Made by a program: the position numbers and the translations under genes. Below, in pieces: positions 8,741 through 19,327 of a stretch of 64,000 bases of DNA. The notes beneath the pieces were generated by a model. The model ran no database searches. It was not told the origin of the DNA and saw only the letters and a list, made by a program, of their open reading frames with translations. Source of the DNA: Micromonospora sp. WMMD1128 (GTDB lineage: Bacteria > Actinomycetota > Actinomycetes > Mycobacteriales > Micromonosporaceae); contig NZ_CP114902.1 of the NCBI RefSeq assembly GCF_027497235.1, positions 1,563,501 through 1,627,500 of the forward strand. Direction: 5' to 3'. Each line of letters begins with the position of its first letter. Position 1 is the stretch's first letter.

Positions 8741-9583
8741 TCAGATGACCGCGGCCGGCTCGGCGATGCAGGCCGTGCCGACCCGGCGGAAGCCGACCCG
8801 CAGGTAGACCCGGGCGATCTCCTCGCTGCCCGCGCTCAGGAAGATCAGGTCGGTGCCGGCGGCGCGTAGTTCCCGGGCCAGCGTGGCGGTCACCGCGGCG
8901 CCCAGGCCGCGCCGCCGGGCGGACGGCAGGGTGGCCACTCCGGCGATCTCCGCCACGTCGCCGACCCGCATGGCCATGCCGCTCGCGAGCGCCCCGTCCA
9001 GTGGGGTGCCGGCGAGCACCGAGACGCGCCGGCCGTCGGCCACCCGGGTCGCCTCCTCCTCCAGCGCGTCGACGTCCAGCCGGGCCAGCGCGGCGTCCCG
9101 TTCGGCCGGCCCGGCCTCGCCCCGGGCGGTGCCGCCGTGGGCGAAGCCGATCGCGGCGACGGCCCGGCGCAGCGCGATGTCCGCCGCGAAGCCGGGGTCG
9201 CCGGGGTCCAGCACCCGCACCGGTACGTCGCTGAGCGTCGCCGGGTCGGGCAGCCGCTCCGGTTCGAGCCGCATGAGTGGCGCCTCCAGCACGGTCAGGC
9301 CCGCCGAGCGGGCCACCGCCAGCAGGCCCGGCTGGTGCTCGTGCACCCACTCGAACGTCTCCGGCAGGCCCAGCTCCCGCTGCCGGGACCGGACCGCGGT
9401 AACCTCGGCCAGCGTGGGTGGCGCGGTGGCGTCGAGGCGGGGGCGGGCGTAGAACGGCCATCCGGCGCCGTCCCGGACGAACAGCACCAGGGCGTCGAAC
9501 TCCTCCGCCCGGGCGCCGTCGCGGGGCACCGCGTCGTAGAACCGCTCCACCCGGTCGAGCACGTCAGCTCGTAGGACATCCAC
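8741..9583 (-). CDS. GNAT-family N-acetyltransferase
   Basis: A 280-aa protein whose C-terminal half carries the GNAT acetyl-CoA fold: VAEIAGVATLPSARRRGLGAAVTATLA, with the R-R-x-G-L-G pyrophosphate loop, and then YLRVGFRRVGTA as the last strand. The N-terminal ~130 residues are a variable domain of unknown role. The substrate is unknown. It is read leftward and shares its upstream region with gltB. Confidence 0.8.
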   Translation of the reverse strand: MDVLRADVLDRVERFYDAVPRDGARAEEFDALVLFVRDGAGWPFYARPRLDATAPPTLAEVTAVRSRQRELGLPETFEWVHEHQPGLLAVARSAGLTVLEAPLMRLEPERLPDPATLSDVPVRVLDPGDPGFAADIALRRAVAAIGFAHGGTARGEAGPAERDAALARLDVDALEEEATRVADGRRVSVLAGTPLDGALASGMAMRVGDVAEIAGVATLPSARRRGLGAAVTATLARELRAAGTDLIFLSAGSEEIARVYLRVGFRRVGTACIAEPAAVI

Positions 9584-9656
9584 CGCGCGAGACTACACGT
9601 CCCAGCATCTGGAAGTGTGATCAATCTGAACTGGCCTTGCGTGGGAAGCCCTAACG

Positions 9657-9662
9657 TAGACT
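9657..9662 (+). promoter_or_regulatory. Possible -10 element (TAGACT) for gltBD
   Basis: TAGACT lies about 65 bp before the gltB start, within the AT-richer divergent region between the GNAT gene and gltB. A TTGCGT box is 14 bp upstream, which is closer than ideal, so the promoter call is weak. Confidence 0.3.
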
Positions 9663-9728
9663 CAATAAACCCCAGCGGGCCGACGTCGTCCCCACCATGA
9701 TCAAATCTGAGTGACGACAGGAGGCCCG

Positions 9729-12700
9729 GTGGCCTTTCCGTACCCTCACAGCCCGCAGCCGGCCCCGCAGCCGGCCGGGCTCTACGACCCCGCGTACGAG
9801 CACGACGCCTGCGGGGTGGCCTTCGTGGCCGACCTGCACGGGCGCCGTTCGCACCAGGTCGTCGCGAACGGTCTCGGGGCGCTGTGCCGGCTGGACCACC
9901 GGGGCGCCCGGGGCGCGGAGCACAACACCGGTGACGGCGCCGGGATCATGATCCAGGTGCCGGACGCGTTCCTGCGGGCGACCGTCGACTTCCCGCTCCC
10001 CCCGCCCGGCCAGTACGCCACCGGCCTGGTCTTCCTGGCCGACGACGACGCGGCCGAGGCCCGGGCCCGCCAGGTCGTCGACAAGTACGCGCTCGTCGAG
10101 GGCGCCGAGGTGCTCGGCTGGCGGGAGGTGCCGACCGACCCGTCCGGCCTGGGGGAGACCGCGCTCGCGGCGATGCCCCGGATCCGGCAGCTCTTCGTGG
10201 CCGCGCGCCGGCTGACCGACTCGCCGGCCGGACCGGCCGGCTCCCCGCTGACCGGGCTCGACCTGGACCGGGTGGCGTTCTGCCTGCGCAAGCAGGTCGA
10301 GCGGGAGACCGCCGAGCGCGGCCAGCCGGCCTACTTCCCGTCGCTGTCCGGCCGGACCATGGTCTTCAAGGGCATGCTCACCCCGGACCAGTTGCCGGCG
10401 TTCTACCCGGAACTGACCGACGAGCGGGTGGACAGCGCGATCGCGCTCGTGCACTCCCGCTTCTCCACCAACACGTTCCCGTCGTGGCCGCTGGCGCACC
10501 CGTACCGGTTCATCGCCCACAACGGCGAGATCAACACGATCCGGGGCAACCGCAACTGGATGCAGGCCCGGGAGGCGCTGCTCCGGAGCCCGAACCTGTC
10601 CGGCAACATCCGCCGGGTCTTCCCGGTCTGCACCCCGGCCGCGTCCGACTCGGCCAACTTCGACGAGGTTCTGGAGCTGCTGCACCTGGCCGGGCGGAGC
10701 CTGCCGCACGCGGTGCTCATGATGATCCCCGAGGCGTGGGAGAACGACCCGGACATGCGCGCCGACAAGCGCGCGTTCTACCGCTTCCACGCCAGCCTGA
10801 TGGAGCCGTGGGACGGCCCGGCCTCGGTGGCGTTCACCGACGGCGAGATCGTCGGCGCGGTGCTGGACCGCAACGGTCTGCGCCCGGGCCGCTGGTGGCA
10901 CACGAGCGACGGGCTGGTGGTGCTGGGCAGCGAGGCGGGCGTGCTCGACCTCGACCCGGCCACCGTGGTGGCCAAGGGGCGGCTCCAGCCGGGGCGGATG
11001 TTCCTGGTCGACACCGTCAACGGCCGGATCGTCTCCGACGACGAGATCAAGACCGAGTTGGCCGCCGCCGAGCCGTACCAGGAGTGGCTGCACGCCGGCC
11101 TGATCGAGATGGACGACCTGCCGCCGCGCGAGCACATCGTCTACACCCACGACTCGGTGCGCCGCCGGCAGCAGACCTTCGGCTACACCGAGGAGGAGCT
11201 GAAGATCCTGCTCGGCCCGATGGCCCGCAGCGGCGCGGAGCCGATCGGCTCGATGGGCACCGACACCCCGATCGCCGCGCTGTCCACCCGGCCGCGGCTG
11301 CTCTACGACTACTTCCACCAGCTCTTCGCCCAGGTCACCAACCCGCCGCTGGACGCCATCCGGGAGGAGCTGGTGACCAGCCTGGCGTCCACCATCGGGC
11401 CGGAGGGCAACCTGCTCGACCCGGGGCCGGCGAGCTGCCGTCAGATCGTCCTGCCCCACCCGGTGATCGACAACGACGAGCTGGCGAAGATCCTCTCCGT
11501 GGACGAGGACGGCGACCTGCCCGGCTTCAAGGCGGTCCGGGTCTCCGGCCTCTACCCGATCCGGGACGGCGGGGCCGGCATCAAGGCCCGGCTGACCGAG
11601 ATCTGCCGGCATGTCTCCGAGGCGATCGAGGACGGCGTACGCATCCTGGTGCTCTCCGACCGGGACTCCAACGCGGACCTGGCCCCGATCCCGTCGCTGC
11701 TGCTGACCGCCGCGGTGCACCAGCACCTGGTACGCGAGCAGACCCGCACGCAGGCGGCGCTGATCGTGGAGTCCGGCGACTGCCGGGAGGTGCACCACGC
11801 GGCCGTGCTCATCGGGTACGGCGCGGCGGCGGTGAACCCCTACCTCGCGTTCGAGTCGGTGGAGGACATGATCTCCACCGGCGCGCTGGCCGGGGTGGAC
11901 CGGGTCAAGGCGGTCCGCAACTACGTCAAGGCGCTCGGCAAGGGCGTCCTGAAGATCATGTCCAAGATGGGCATCTCGACCGTGTCGTCGTACTGCGGCG
12001 CCCAGGTGTTCGAGGCGGTCGGCCTGGACCCCCGCCTGGTCGACCGCTACTTCCGTGGCACGCCGAGCACCGTCGGCGGCATCGGGCTGGCCGAGGTCCA
12101 CGCCGAGGTAGCCGCCCGGCACGCGCTGGCCTGGCCGGCGCCGGGCGCGCAGGCGAACGACCGGCTGGAGGTCGGCGGCGAATACCAGTGGCGTCGCGAG
12201 GGCGAGCTGCACCTGTTCAACCCGGAGACGGTCTTCCTGCTCCAGCACGCCACCCGCAGCCGCCAGTACGACGTCTTCCGGCAGTACACCGCGAAGGTCG
12301 ACGAGCTGGCCGCGAAGGCGGGCTCGCTGCGCGGACTGTTCACGCTGCGCACCGGCGTACGCCCGGCGGTGCCGCTGGACGAGGTCGAGCCGGCCACCGA
12401 GATCGTCAAGCGCTTCGCCACCGGCGCCATGTCGTACGGGTCGATCTCGGCCGAGGCGCACGAGACCCTCGCCATCGCGATGAACCGGCTCGGCGGCAAG
12501 TCCAACACCGGCGAGGGCGGCGAGGACGTCGAGCGGCTGCACGACCCGGCGCGGCGCTCCGCGGTCAAGCAGATCGCCAGCGGCCGGTTCGGCGTGACGA
12601 GCGAATACCTGGTCAACGCCGACGACCTCCAGATCAAGATGGCGCAGGGTGCGAAGCCGGGCGAGGGCGGGCAGCTGCCCGGCAACAAGGTCTGGCCGTG

Positions 12701-14387
12701 GATCGCCCGGACCCGGCACGCCACCCCGGGCGTCGGCCTGATCTCCCCGCCGCCGCACCACGACATCTACTCCATCGAGGACCTGGCCCAGCTCGTGCAC
12801 GACCTGAAGTGCGTCAACCCGGCCGCCCGGGTGCACGTCAAGCTGGTCAGCGAGGTGGGCGTGGGCACCGTGGCGGCCGGCGTGGCCAAGCTCAAGGCCG
12901 ACGTCATCCTGATCTCCGGGCACGACGGCGGCACCGGCGCGTCCCCACTCAACTCGCTCAAGCACGCCGGCACCCCGTGGGAGCTGGGCCTGGCCGAGGC
13001 GCAGCAGACGCTGCTGCTCAACAAGCTGCGTGACCGGGTCACCGTGCAGGTCGACGGCCAGCTCAAGACCGGCCGGGACGTGCTCGTCGCGGCGCTGCTC
13101 GGCGCGGAGGAGTTCGGCTTCGCCACCGCCCCGCTGATCGTCGAGGGCTGCGTGATGATGCGCGTCTGCCACCTGGACACCTGCCCGGTCGGCATCGCCA
13201 CCCAGAACCCGGTGCTGCGGGAACGGTTCACCGGCAAGCCGGAGTTCGTGGTCAACTTCTTCCTGTTCCTCGCCGAGGAGGTCCGGGGCTACCTGGCCGA
13301 GCTGGGTTTCCGGAGCATCGACGAGGCGATCGGGCACACCGAGCTGCTCGACGTCGCCGGCGCGATCGACCACTGGAAGGGCCACGGGCTCGACCTGGGT
13401 CGCGTCCTGCACCTGCCCGAGCTGCCCGAGGGTGCGGCCCGGCGCGGGGTGCGCGCCCAGGACCACGGCCTCGACGTGGCGCTCGACAACCAGCTCATCG
13501 ACCTGGCCGGCCCGGCGCTGCGCGACGGCACCCCGGTCCGGGTCGAGGTCGACGTGCGCAACGAGCACCGCAGCGTCGGCGCGATGCTCGGCGGCGAGGT
13601 GACCCGCCGGTTCGGCGGCGCCGGGCTGCCCGACGACACCGTCGAGTTCCTGCTGCGCGGCACCGCCGGGCAGTCGTTCGGCGCGTTCCTGCCGCGCGGG
13701 GTCACCCTGCGCCTGCACGGCGACGCCAACGACTACGTCGGCAAGGGCCTGTCCGGCGGACGGATCGTGGTCCGGCCGGACGCCGCCGCGCCGTTCGCCG
13801 GCCATCACGCCGAGCCGGGCCGACGCGCCGAGGACCAGATCATCGCCGGCAACACGATCCTCTACGGCGCCACCGGTGGCGAGGTGTTCCTGCGCGGCCG
13901 GGTCGGGGAGCGTTTCGCGGTGCGCAACTCCGGCGCGGTGGCCGTGGTCGAGGGCCTCGGCGACCACGGCTGCGAGTACATGACCGGCGGCACGGTGGTG
14001 GTGCTCGGGCCGACCGGGCGTAACTTCGCCGCCGGCATGTCCGGCGGCACCGCGTTCGTGCACCGGCTCGACCGGCGACTGGTGAACGCCGAACTTGTCG
14101 ACCTGGCCCCGCTGAGCGACTCCGAACGCAACCGACTGCACGAGCTGGTCCAGCGGCATCTGGCCGAGACCGACTCGACGGTCGCGGAGGCGCTGCTCAA
14201 GCGCTGGCCGGAGGCGGTGGAGGAGTTCACCGCCGTGGTGCCCCGGGACTACCGCCGGGTCATGGAGATCATGCGGGCCGCCGAAGCCGCCGGCCGCGAC
14301 GTCGACGACGCGGTGATGAGTGCGCTCTCACCAGCCCCGGCGCCGGCCGCGCCGCGGGTGGTCGCCCAGGAGGTGGCTCGTGCCTGA
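9729..14387 (+). CDS. gltB: Glutamate synthase (NADPH) large subunit
   Basis: Converts glutamine plus 2-oxoglutarate into two glutamates. The 1552-aa protein has the usual four parts: an N-terminal glutamine amidotransferase whose nucleophile is the Cys of HDACGVAF (a short propeptide precedes it), a central domain, an FMN-binding synthase barrel ([17 protein letters not shown]) with the 3Fe-4S cysteines in [17 protein letters not shown], and a C-terminal GXGXG helix ([17 protein letters not shown]). GTG 9729 follows AGGAGG by four bases; GTG 9711 is an alternative. Its 3' end overlaps gltD by 8 bp, so the two subunits are coupled. Confidence 0.97.
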   Translation: MAFPYPHSPQPAPQPAGLYDPAYEHDACGVAFVADLHGRRSHQVVANGLGALCRLDHRGARGAEHNTGDGAGIMIQVPDAFLRATVDFPLPPPGQYATGLVFLADDDAAEARARQVVDKYALVEGAEVLGWREVPTDPSGLGETALAAMPRIRQLFVAARRLTDSPAGPAGSPLTGLDLDRVAFCLRKQVERETAERGQPAYFPSLSGRTMVFKGMLTPDQLPAFYPELTDERVDSAIALVHSRFSTNTFPSWPLAHPYRFIAHNGEINTIRGNRNWMQAREALLRSPNLSGNIRRVFPVCTPAASDSANFDEVLELLHLAGRSLPHAVLMMIPEAWENDPDMRADKRAFYRFHASLMEPWDGPASVAFTDGEIVGAVLDRNGLRPGRWWHTSDGLVVLGSEAGVLDLDPATVVAKGRLQPGRMFLVDTVNGRIVSDDEIKTELAAAEPYQEWLHAGLIEMDDLPPREHIVYTHDSVRRRQQTFGYTEEELKILLGPMARSGAEPIGSMGTDTPIAALSTRPRLLYDYFHQLFAQVTNPPLDAIREELVTSLASTIGPEGNLLDPGPASCRQIVLPHPVIDNDELAKILSVDEDGDLPGFKAVRVSGLYPIRDGGAGIKARLTEICRHVSEAIEDGVRILVLSDRDSNADLAPIPSLLLTAAVHQHLVREQTRTQAALIVESGDCREVHHAAVLIGYGAAAVNPYLAFESVEDMISTGALAGVDRVKAVRNYVKALGKGVLKIMSKMGISTVSSYCGAQVFEAVGLDPRLVDRYFRGTPSTVGGIGLAEVHAEVAARHALAWPAPGAQANDRLEVGGEYQWRREGELHLFNPETVFLLQHATRSRQYDVFRQYTAKVDELAAKAGSLRGLFTLRTGVRPAVPLDEVEPATEIVKRFATGAMSYGSISAEAHETLAIAMNRLGGKSNTGEGGEDVERLHDPARRSAVKQIASGRFGVTSEYLVNADDLQIKMAQGAKPGEGGQLPGNKVWPWIARTRHATPGVGLISPPPHHDIYSIEDLAQLVHDLKCVNPAARVHVKLVSEVGVGTVAAGVAKLKADVILISGHDGGTGASPLNSLKHAGTPWELGLAEAQQTLLLNKLRDRVTVQVDGQLKTGRDVLVAALLGAEEFGFATAPLIVEGCVMMRVCHLDTCPVGIATQNPVLRERFTGKPEFVVNFFLFLAEEVRGYLAELGFRSIDEAIGHTELLDVAGAIDHWKGHGLDLGRVLHLPELPEGAARRGVRAQDHGLDVALDNQLIDLAGPALRDGTPVRVEVDVRNEHRSVGAMLGGEVTRRFGGAGLPDDTVEFLLRGTAGQSFGAFLPRGVTLRLHGDANDYVGKGLSGGRIVVRPDAAAPFAGHHAEPGRRAEDQIIAGNTILYGATGGEVFLRGRVGERFAVRNSGAVAVVEGLGDHGCEYMTGGTVVVLGPTGRNFAAGMSGGTAFVHRLDRRLVNAELVDLAPLSDSERNRLHELVQRHLAETDSTVAEALLKRWPEAVEEFTAVVPRDYRRVMEIMRAAEAAGRDVDDAVMSALSPAPAPAAPRVVAQEVARA

Positions 14388-15882
14388 CCCGAACGGTTTC
14401 CTGCGTTACGACAGGCGGCTGCCCGCCCGCCGCCCGGTCCCGGTGCGGATCATGGACTGGCGGGAGGTCTACCCGCCGGCCGGCGAGGAGTTGATCCGCG
14501 AGCAGGCCACCAGGTGCATGGACTGCGGCATCCCGTTCTGCCACGACGGCTGCCCGCTCGGCAACCGCATCCCGGACTGGAACGACCTGGTCCGCACCGG
14601 CAACTGGGACGCCGCGGTGGAGTCGCTGCACGCCACGAACAACTTCCCCGAGTTCACCGGCCGGCTCTGCCCGGCGCCGTGCGAGGCGGCCTGCGTGCTC
14701 GGCCTCGGCGGTCAGCAGCCGGTCACCATCAAGCAGGTCGAGGTGGAGATCGCCGACGCGGCGGTGGCCGGCGACGGGCTGCGACCCCGGCCCGCGTCGA
14801 CCTCGACCGGCCGTTCGGTCGCCGTGGTCGGCTCCGGTCCGGCCGGGCTGGCCGCCGCGCAGCAGCTCGCCCGCGCCGGCCACACGGTCACCGTGTACGA
14901 GCGCGACGACGTCCCCGGCGGCCTGCTCCGCTACGGCATCCCCGACTTCAAGTTGGAGAAGCAGCACGTCGACCGTCGGGTCGCCCAGCTCACCGCCGAG
15001 GGGGTGCGCTTCCGCACCGGGGTGAACGTCGGCGTGGACGTGACCGCCGAGCAGTTGCGCGCCGAACACGACGCGGTGCTGTTGACCTGCGGCGCGTTGC
15101 AGGGGCGGGACACCCCGGAGACGCCGGGCCGGGCGTTGCGCGGCGTACACCAGGCGATGTCGCACCTGGTGGCCGCGAACCGGGTGGTGGCGGCTGCCGG
15201 CGACGGGCGGCCGGCCCCGGCCACGCTGCCGGACGGTACGCCGATCGACGCCGCCGGCAAGCACGTGGTGATCATCGGTGGCGGGGACACCGCCGCGGAC
15301 TGCCTCGGCGTGGCGCACCGGCAGGGCGCGGCCGGCGTACACCAGCTCGACCTCTACCCGCAGCCGCCGACGGAGCGGGACGGCGCCCGGGATCCGTGGC
15401 CGACCTGGCCGTGGGTGCTGCGCTCCTACCCGGCGCACGAGGAGGGCGGCGAGCGGGTCTTCGCGGTGGCGGTGCAGGAGTTCGTCGACGACGGCACCGG
15501 GCAGGTCCGGGCCGTCCGGATCGCCGAGGTCACCGTCGCGAAGGTCGACGGCCGGCGGATCGTCACCGTGCTGCCCGGCTCGGAACGGGAGATCCCGGCC
15601 GACCTGGTGCTGCTCGCGATCGGCTTCGAGGGCACCGAGGAGCAGCCGCTGCTGACCCAGCTCGGGGTGGCCCGCAACGGGCGCGGCGCGATCGACGCCC
15701 GCCCCGACTGGCAGGCCGCCGACGGCGTCTTCGTCGCCGGGGACATGCACCGGGGCGCGTCGCTGATCGTCTGGGCGATCGCCGAGGGGCGGGCCGCCGC
15801 CGCGGCGATCCACACCTACCTGAACGGGGTGGGCGAGCTGCCCGCCCCCGTCACCCCGGCGCGCCAACCCCTCGCGGTGTAA
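14380..15882 (+). CDS. gltD: Glutamate synthase (NADPH) small subunit
   Basis: Supplies electrons from NADPH to GltB through FAD and 4Fe-4S clusters. The 500-aa protein shows the N-terminal cluster-binding cysteines ([23 protein letters not shown] and [12 protein letters not shown]), then an FAD fold ([21 protein letters not shown]) and an NADPH fold ([15 protein letters not shown]), and ends with [17 protein letters not shown]. The GTG start lies inside gltB and is preceded by GGAGG. The TAA stop is the first base set of a dispersed palindromic repeat that probably terminates the operon. Confidence 0.96.
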   Translation: MPDPNGFLRYDRRLPARRPVPVRIMDWREVYPPAGEELIREQATRCMDCGIPFCHDGCPLGNRIPDWNDLVRTGNWDAAVESLHATNNFPEFTGRLCPAPCEAACVLGLGGQQPVTIKQVEVEIADAAVAGDGLRPRPASTSTGRSVAVVGSGPAGLAAAQQLARAGHTVTVYERDDVPGGLLRYGIPDFKLEKQHVDRRVAQLTAEGVRFRTGVNVGVDVTAEQLRAEHDAVLLTCGALQGRDTPETPGRALRGVHQAMSHLVAANRVVAAAGDGRPAPATLPDGTPIDAAGKHVVIIGGGDTAADCLGVAHRQGAAGVHQLDLYPQPPTERDGARDPWPTWPWVLRSYPAHEEGGERVFAVAVQEFVDDGTGQVRAVRIAEVTVAKVDGRRIVTVLPGSEREIPADLVLLAIGFEGTEEQPLLTQLGVARNGRGAIDARPDWQAADGVFVAGDMHRGASLIVWAIAEGRAAAAAIHTYLNGVGELPAPVTPARQPLAV

Positions 15883-15935
15883 GGAGGGGCCCCCGCTTAA
15901 CGCTTTCGGTATAGGCGGGGGCCCCGCTTAACAAC
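15877..15935. repeat. GGGGCCCC double-palindrome repeat, copy 1 (after gltD)
   Basis: About 59 bp built from two direct half-units of the form AGGnGGGGnCCCCGCTTAAC, joined by GCTTTCGGTAT. Each half is itself near-palindromic, so the element can fold on both strands. It overlaps the gltD stop and separates two convergent genes, so it probably acts as a bidirectional terminator. Related copies lie at 18505, 45517 and 47481. Confidence 0.8.
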
Positions 15936-15985
15936 CGCCGGCCGGGCCCGCTCTCCCGCAGGGGGAGCGGACCCGGCCGGACCGG

Positions 15986-17521
15986 TCAGCGGCCGAGCAG
16001 GTCGTGCGCCGCCCGGATCTTCGTCCAGGAGGCCGGGCGGGCCGGTGCCGCCGAGGTGCGGGCGGTGGCGGCCACCTCGGGGCGGCCGGCGGTGAACAGC
16101 CAGGTGGTGAACACCGCGTCCAGGTCCCGGCCGGCGATCCGCTCGGCGAGCGCCTGGAACTGCTCGATGGTGCCGTTGCCGTACTGGTGCTGGGCCGTCC
16201 AGGTGCGCAGGATCCGGAAGAACGCCGGATCGCCGACGGCCAGCCGGATCTGGTGCAGCGCCATCGCGCCCCGGTCGTACACCGCTCCGTCGAAGACCCG
16301 ATCGGCGCCCGGGTCACCGGGGAGCACCTGCCAGAACTCCGAGTCGGCCGGGTAGTAGTCGTAGGTGAAGTCGAACAGCTCCTGCGCGGTGCCCTCGTCC
16401 TGCTCCTCCGACCAGAGCCACTCGGCGTACGAAGCGAAGCCCTCGTTGAGCCAGATGTTGCGCCAGGCCGCCACCGAGACCGAGTCGCCGAACCACTGGT
16501 GGGCGTTCTCGTGCACGACCACGTACGGGTTCGAGCCGCGCCGCCAGAAGCCGGGGCCGTAGACCGGCCGGGTCTGCGTCTCCAGGGCGAAGCCGACGCC
16601 GTCGGTCGGGCCGGCCACGCCGCCCTGCGCCTCGAACGGGTACGGGCCGAACACCCCGCTCTCCCAGTCGACGACCTCGGCGGTGCGTTCGATGCTGGCC
16701 CGGGCGGCGGGCCCGAGCGCGCCGAGCGTGGTGCTGTACGCGTTCACCACCGGCTGCCCGTTCGGCGCGGTGTCGGTGACGATGTCGTACTGCCCGATGG
16801 CCAGGAACGCCTGGTAGGTGGCGCCGGGCTTGACGCTGCGCCAGCTCCACCGGGTGCGGTTGCCGGCCTCGGGCAGCGGGTCGCGTGGCTGCACGCCGTT
16901 GCTGACCACCTCGACGCCGGTCGGCACCGAGACCGAGATGTCCCAGGTGGCCTTGTCCTTCGGGTGGTCGTTGCTCGGGAACCACCACCAGGCCGACTCG
17001 GGTTCGTTCACGGCGAGCGCGCCGTCGGCGGTGCGGGTCCAACCGGTGTAGCCGTACACCTTGGTCTGAGACGGGATGCCGGCGTACTTCACCACGACGG
17101 TGAGCTGCTGGCCCTTGCTCAGCGTCCGGGGCGGGGTGATCACCAACTCGTGGTCACCGGCCCGGGCGAAACCGGCGACCCAGCCGTTGACCCGTACCGA
17201 TTCGACGTCGAGCGCGAAGTCGAGGTTGAACCGGGACAGGTCCTGGGTGGCGGTGGCCAGGATCGTGGTGGTGCCGCTGAGCCGGTCGGTGGCCGGCTCG
17301 TAGCGCAGCCGGATGTCGTAGTGGTCGACGTCGTAGCCGCCGTTGCCGTAGTCGGGGAAGTAGCTGTCGCCCAGCCCGGGGCTGCCCGGCGCGGGGGTGG
17401 CCGCCGAGACGTGCGGGCGGCCCCATCCGGTCGGGGCGGCCTGGCCGGGTGCGCCGGTCACGGTGGTGACGGCGGTGGTGAGGGTCAGAGCGGCGATCGC
17501 CGCCGTGAGTGCGCGTGGCAC
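15986..17521 (-). CDS. Secreted M1-family metallopeptidase
   Basis: A zinc aminopeptidase-like protein of 511 aa. A signal peptide (ALTAAIAALTLTTAVTTVTGAPGQA) precedes the mature part. The zinc site is VVVHENAHQWFGD (HExxH) with the third ligand in WLNEGFASYAEW 19 residues on. The usual substrate-binding GxMEN is replaced by GGVAGPTDGVGFALETQ, as seen in some secreted actinobacterial members. It probably trims peptides outside the cell. GTG 17521 is used because GGAGGGA lies nine bases before it; the frame extends 17 codons further upstream. It converges on gltD. Confidence 0.87.
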   Translation of the reverse strand: MPRALTAAIAALTLTTAVTTVTGAPGQAAPTGWGRPHVSAATPAPGSPGLGDSYFPDYGNGGYDVDHYDIRLRYEPATDRLSGTTTILATATQDLSRFNLDFALDVESVRVNGWVAGFARAGDHELVITPPRTLSKGQQLTVVVKYAGIPSQTKVYGYTGWTRTADGALAVNEPESAWWWFPSNDHPKDKATWDISVSVPTGVEVVSNGVQPRDPLPEAGNRTRWSWRSVKPGATYQAFLAIGQYDIVTDTAPNGQPVVNAYSTTLGALGPAARASIERTAEVVDWESGVFGPYPFEAQGGVAGPTDGVGFALETQTRPVYGPGFWRRGSNPYVVVHENAHQWFGDSVSVAAWRNIWLNEGFASYAEWLWSEEQDEGTAQELFDFTYDYYPADSEFWQVLPGDPGADRVFDGAVYDRGAMALHQIRLAVGDPAFFRILRTWTAQHQYGNGTIEQFQALAERIAGRDLDAVFTTWLFTAGRPEVAATARTSAAPARPASWTKIRAAHDLLGR

Positions 17522-17719
17522 GGGTGGGACTCCCTCCGTCGGGTGTACGCACCGCCAACTTAATCGACACATGTAAACGGATCTGCCCCGAACCGGCGCC
17601 CGGAGCTATTCAGATCTTGCAAATATTTCGATAGCATTACCGACTAGTAACAAGCACGACCCCTCGGCCACGCGCGCGGTCAACGGGCTCCACCACCCCT
17701 GTCCCGTGGAGGTCCTGTC

Positions 17720-18505
17720 ATGTCCCGTCGCGTCCGCATCACCCTCGCCGCGGTGCTGGCGGCCGTCCTCGGCGCCGTGCTCCTGCCCGGCGTCGCCCGG
17801 GCGGCCACCGTCAACTACGTCGCCCTCGGCGACTCCTACTCCTCCGGCGTCGGCGCCGGGCCGTACGACTTCTCCACCTGCCTGCGCAGTCAGAAGTCGT
17901 ACGCCCCGCTCTGGGCCGCGGCGCACGCGGTCACCAGCTTCCGCTTCCCGGCCTGCGGCGGCGCGGTCACCGCCGACGTGCGCAACAGCCAGGTGGGGCA
18001 GCTCAGCTACGCCACCACGCTGGTCACCATCACGATCGGCGGCAACGACGCCGGCTTCGCCGACGTGATGACCAGCTGCCGCTTCGGCAGCACGTCGAGC
18101 TGCGAGAGCGCGGTGAACGGGGCCAAGGCGTTCGCCACCGCGACGCTGCCCGGCCGGCTCGACGCCACCTACGCCGCGATCCGTGAGCGGGCCCCGAACG
18201 CCCGCCTCGTAGTGCTCGGCTACCCGCGCCTGTTCGAGACCGGTTCGTGCGGTCTGCTCGCCATGAGCAGCTACAAGCGGACCATCCTCAACCAGGCCGC
18301 CGACGTGTTGAACGGGGTCACCGCCGGCCGGGCCGGCGCCGCCGGGGCGACCTTCGTCGACGCGCGGTCGTCCTTCACCGGGCACGGCGTGTGTGCCGCC
18401 GACCCGTGGATCCGCGACGTCACCGGGGTGATCGAGGCGTACCACCCGAACGCGAACGGCTATCGCTACGGCTACCTGGCCGCCCTCACGGCCGCCATCG
18501 GCTGA
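17720..18505 (+). CDS. Secreted SGNH/GDSL hydrolase
   Basis: A 261-aa esterase or lipase. A signal peptide ends near GVARAAT. Block I is VALGDSYSSG (catalytic Ser near residue 39), block III is IGGNDAGF, and block V is DPWIRDVTG...YHPN with the catalytic His near 242. Several cysteine pairs suggest disulphides, as in the Streptomyces GDSL lipase group. A GGAGG ribosome site lies before the ATG. It is divergent from the M1 peptidase, both products being exported, and its stop is next to a GGGGCCCC repeat. Confidence 0.88.
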   Translation: MSRRVRITLAAVLAAVLGAVLLPGVARAATVNYVALGDSYSSGVGAGPYDFSTCLRSQKSYAPLWAAAHAVTSFRFPACGGAVTADVRNSQVGQLSYATTLVTITIGGNDAGFADVMTSCRFGSTSSCESAVNGAKAFATATLPGRLDATYAAIRERAPNARLVVLGYPRLFETGSCGLLAMSSYKRTILNQAADVLNGVTAGRAGAAGATFVDARSSFTGHGVCAADPWIRDVTGVIEAYHPNANGYRYGYLAALTAAIG

Positions 18506-18568
18506 GGTGTAAGGCGGGGGCCCCGCTTAACGCTTTCTGCATAGGAGGGGCCCCCTATTAACACCTCA
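18505..18568. repeat. GGGGCCCC double-palindrome repeat, copy 2 (after GDSL hydrolase)
   Basis: The best-preserved copy: outer arms GAGGTGTAA and TTAACACCTC close the element and two GGGGCCCC palindromes lie inside, separated by TTAACGCTTTCTGCATAGG. It starts at the gene's stop codon, so a terminator function is likely. Confidence 0.82.
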
Positions 18569-18631
18569 CCAGGCCGCGGCATGGGATCGGGTGCCGTACG
18601 ATTCTGCCGTGCTTCAGGAGGGGCGGGTTTC

Positions 18632-19318
18632 GTGAAGTTCCTTCTCACGTCGTCGGGGATCTGCAACCCGAGGATCTCCGACGCGCTCGTCGACCTGCTG
18701 GGCAAGCCGATCGGCGAGTCCACGGCCCTGTTCGTCCCCACCGGCGTCTATCCCTTCCCCGGCGGGGGCCAGAGAGCGTGGAAGGCGATCCACGGCCAAG
18801 CTTCGATCCCGCTGACCCAACTGGGTTGGAAGTCCCTGGGGATGTTGGAACTCACCGCGCTGCCGACCATTCGAGAAGAGAACTGGGTCCCGGCGGTCCG
18901 GGAGGCCGACGCCCTCCTCGTCTGGGGCGGCGACGTGCTGTACCTGACCTACTGGTTGCGCCAGTCGGGTCTGGCTGCCCTCCTGCCGTCGCTGACCGAC
19001 ACGGTTTACGTCGGGGTCAGCGCCGGGAGCATCGCGGTCACCCCGTACAACTGCGACGCCGAATTCGACCTCCAATTCGTCCCTGAGGGCAGCGACATGG
19101 CGCGGGGCGCCGACCAGGCGCTGGGGCTGGTGGATTTCACGCTGTACCCGCACCTCAACCATCCGGACATGGAGGACGCCGAACTGTCCAGCATCCAGAA
19201 GTGGGCGTCCGGAATCCCGGTCCCGACCTACGCCATCGACGACAACACCGCCATCAAGGTGGTCGATGGCGGTGTTGAGGTCATCTCCGAAGGCGACTGG
19301 AGACTGATCAGTCCCTGA
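18632..19318 (+). CDS. Peptidase S51 (dipeptidase E-like) family protein
   Basis: A 228-aa cytoplasmic protein related to peptidase E, which cleaves Asp-Xaa dipeptides. VYVGVSAGSIAVTP holds the nucleophile elbow Ser, and ALLVWGGDVLYLTYWLR is the preceding conserved GG(D/N) block; a late YPHLNHPDM supplies the His region. GTG 18632 follows AGGAGGGG by nine bases. Codon use is a little less GC-biased than its neighbours. It ends nine bases from the convergent MFS gene. Confidence 0.8.
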   Translation: MKFLLTSSGICNPRISDALVDLLGKPIGESTALFVPTGVYPFPGGGQRAWKAIHGQASIPLTQLGWKSLGMLELTALPTIREENWVPAVREADALLVWGGDVLYLTYWLRQSGLAALLPSLTDTVYVGVSAGSIAVTPYNCDAEFDLQFVPEGSDMARGADQALGLVDFTLYPHLNHPDMEDAELSSIQKWASGIPVPTYAIDDNTAIKVVDGGVEVISEGDWRLISP

Positions 19319-19327
19319 CCGGAGTCG

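Noticed and set aside
9584..9728. A glutamine-type riboswitch before gltB
   Set aside because: The gap is short and no matching paired regions are visible.
9651..14159. A very long open frame opposite gltB
   Set aside because: In 73% GC DNA the strand opposite a real gene often stays open. The product is His/Arg/Val/Gln-rich with no motif, whereas the + strand frame encodes a complete GltB.
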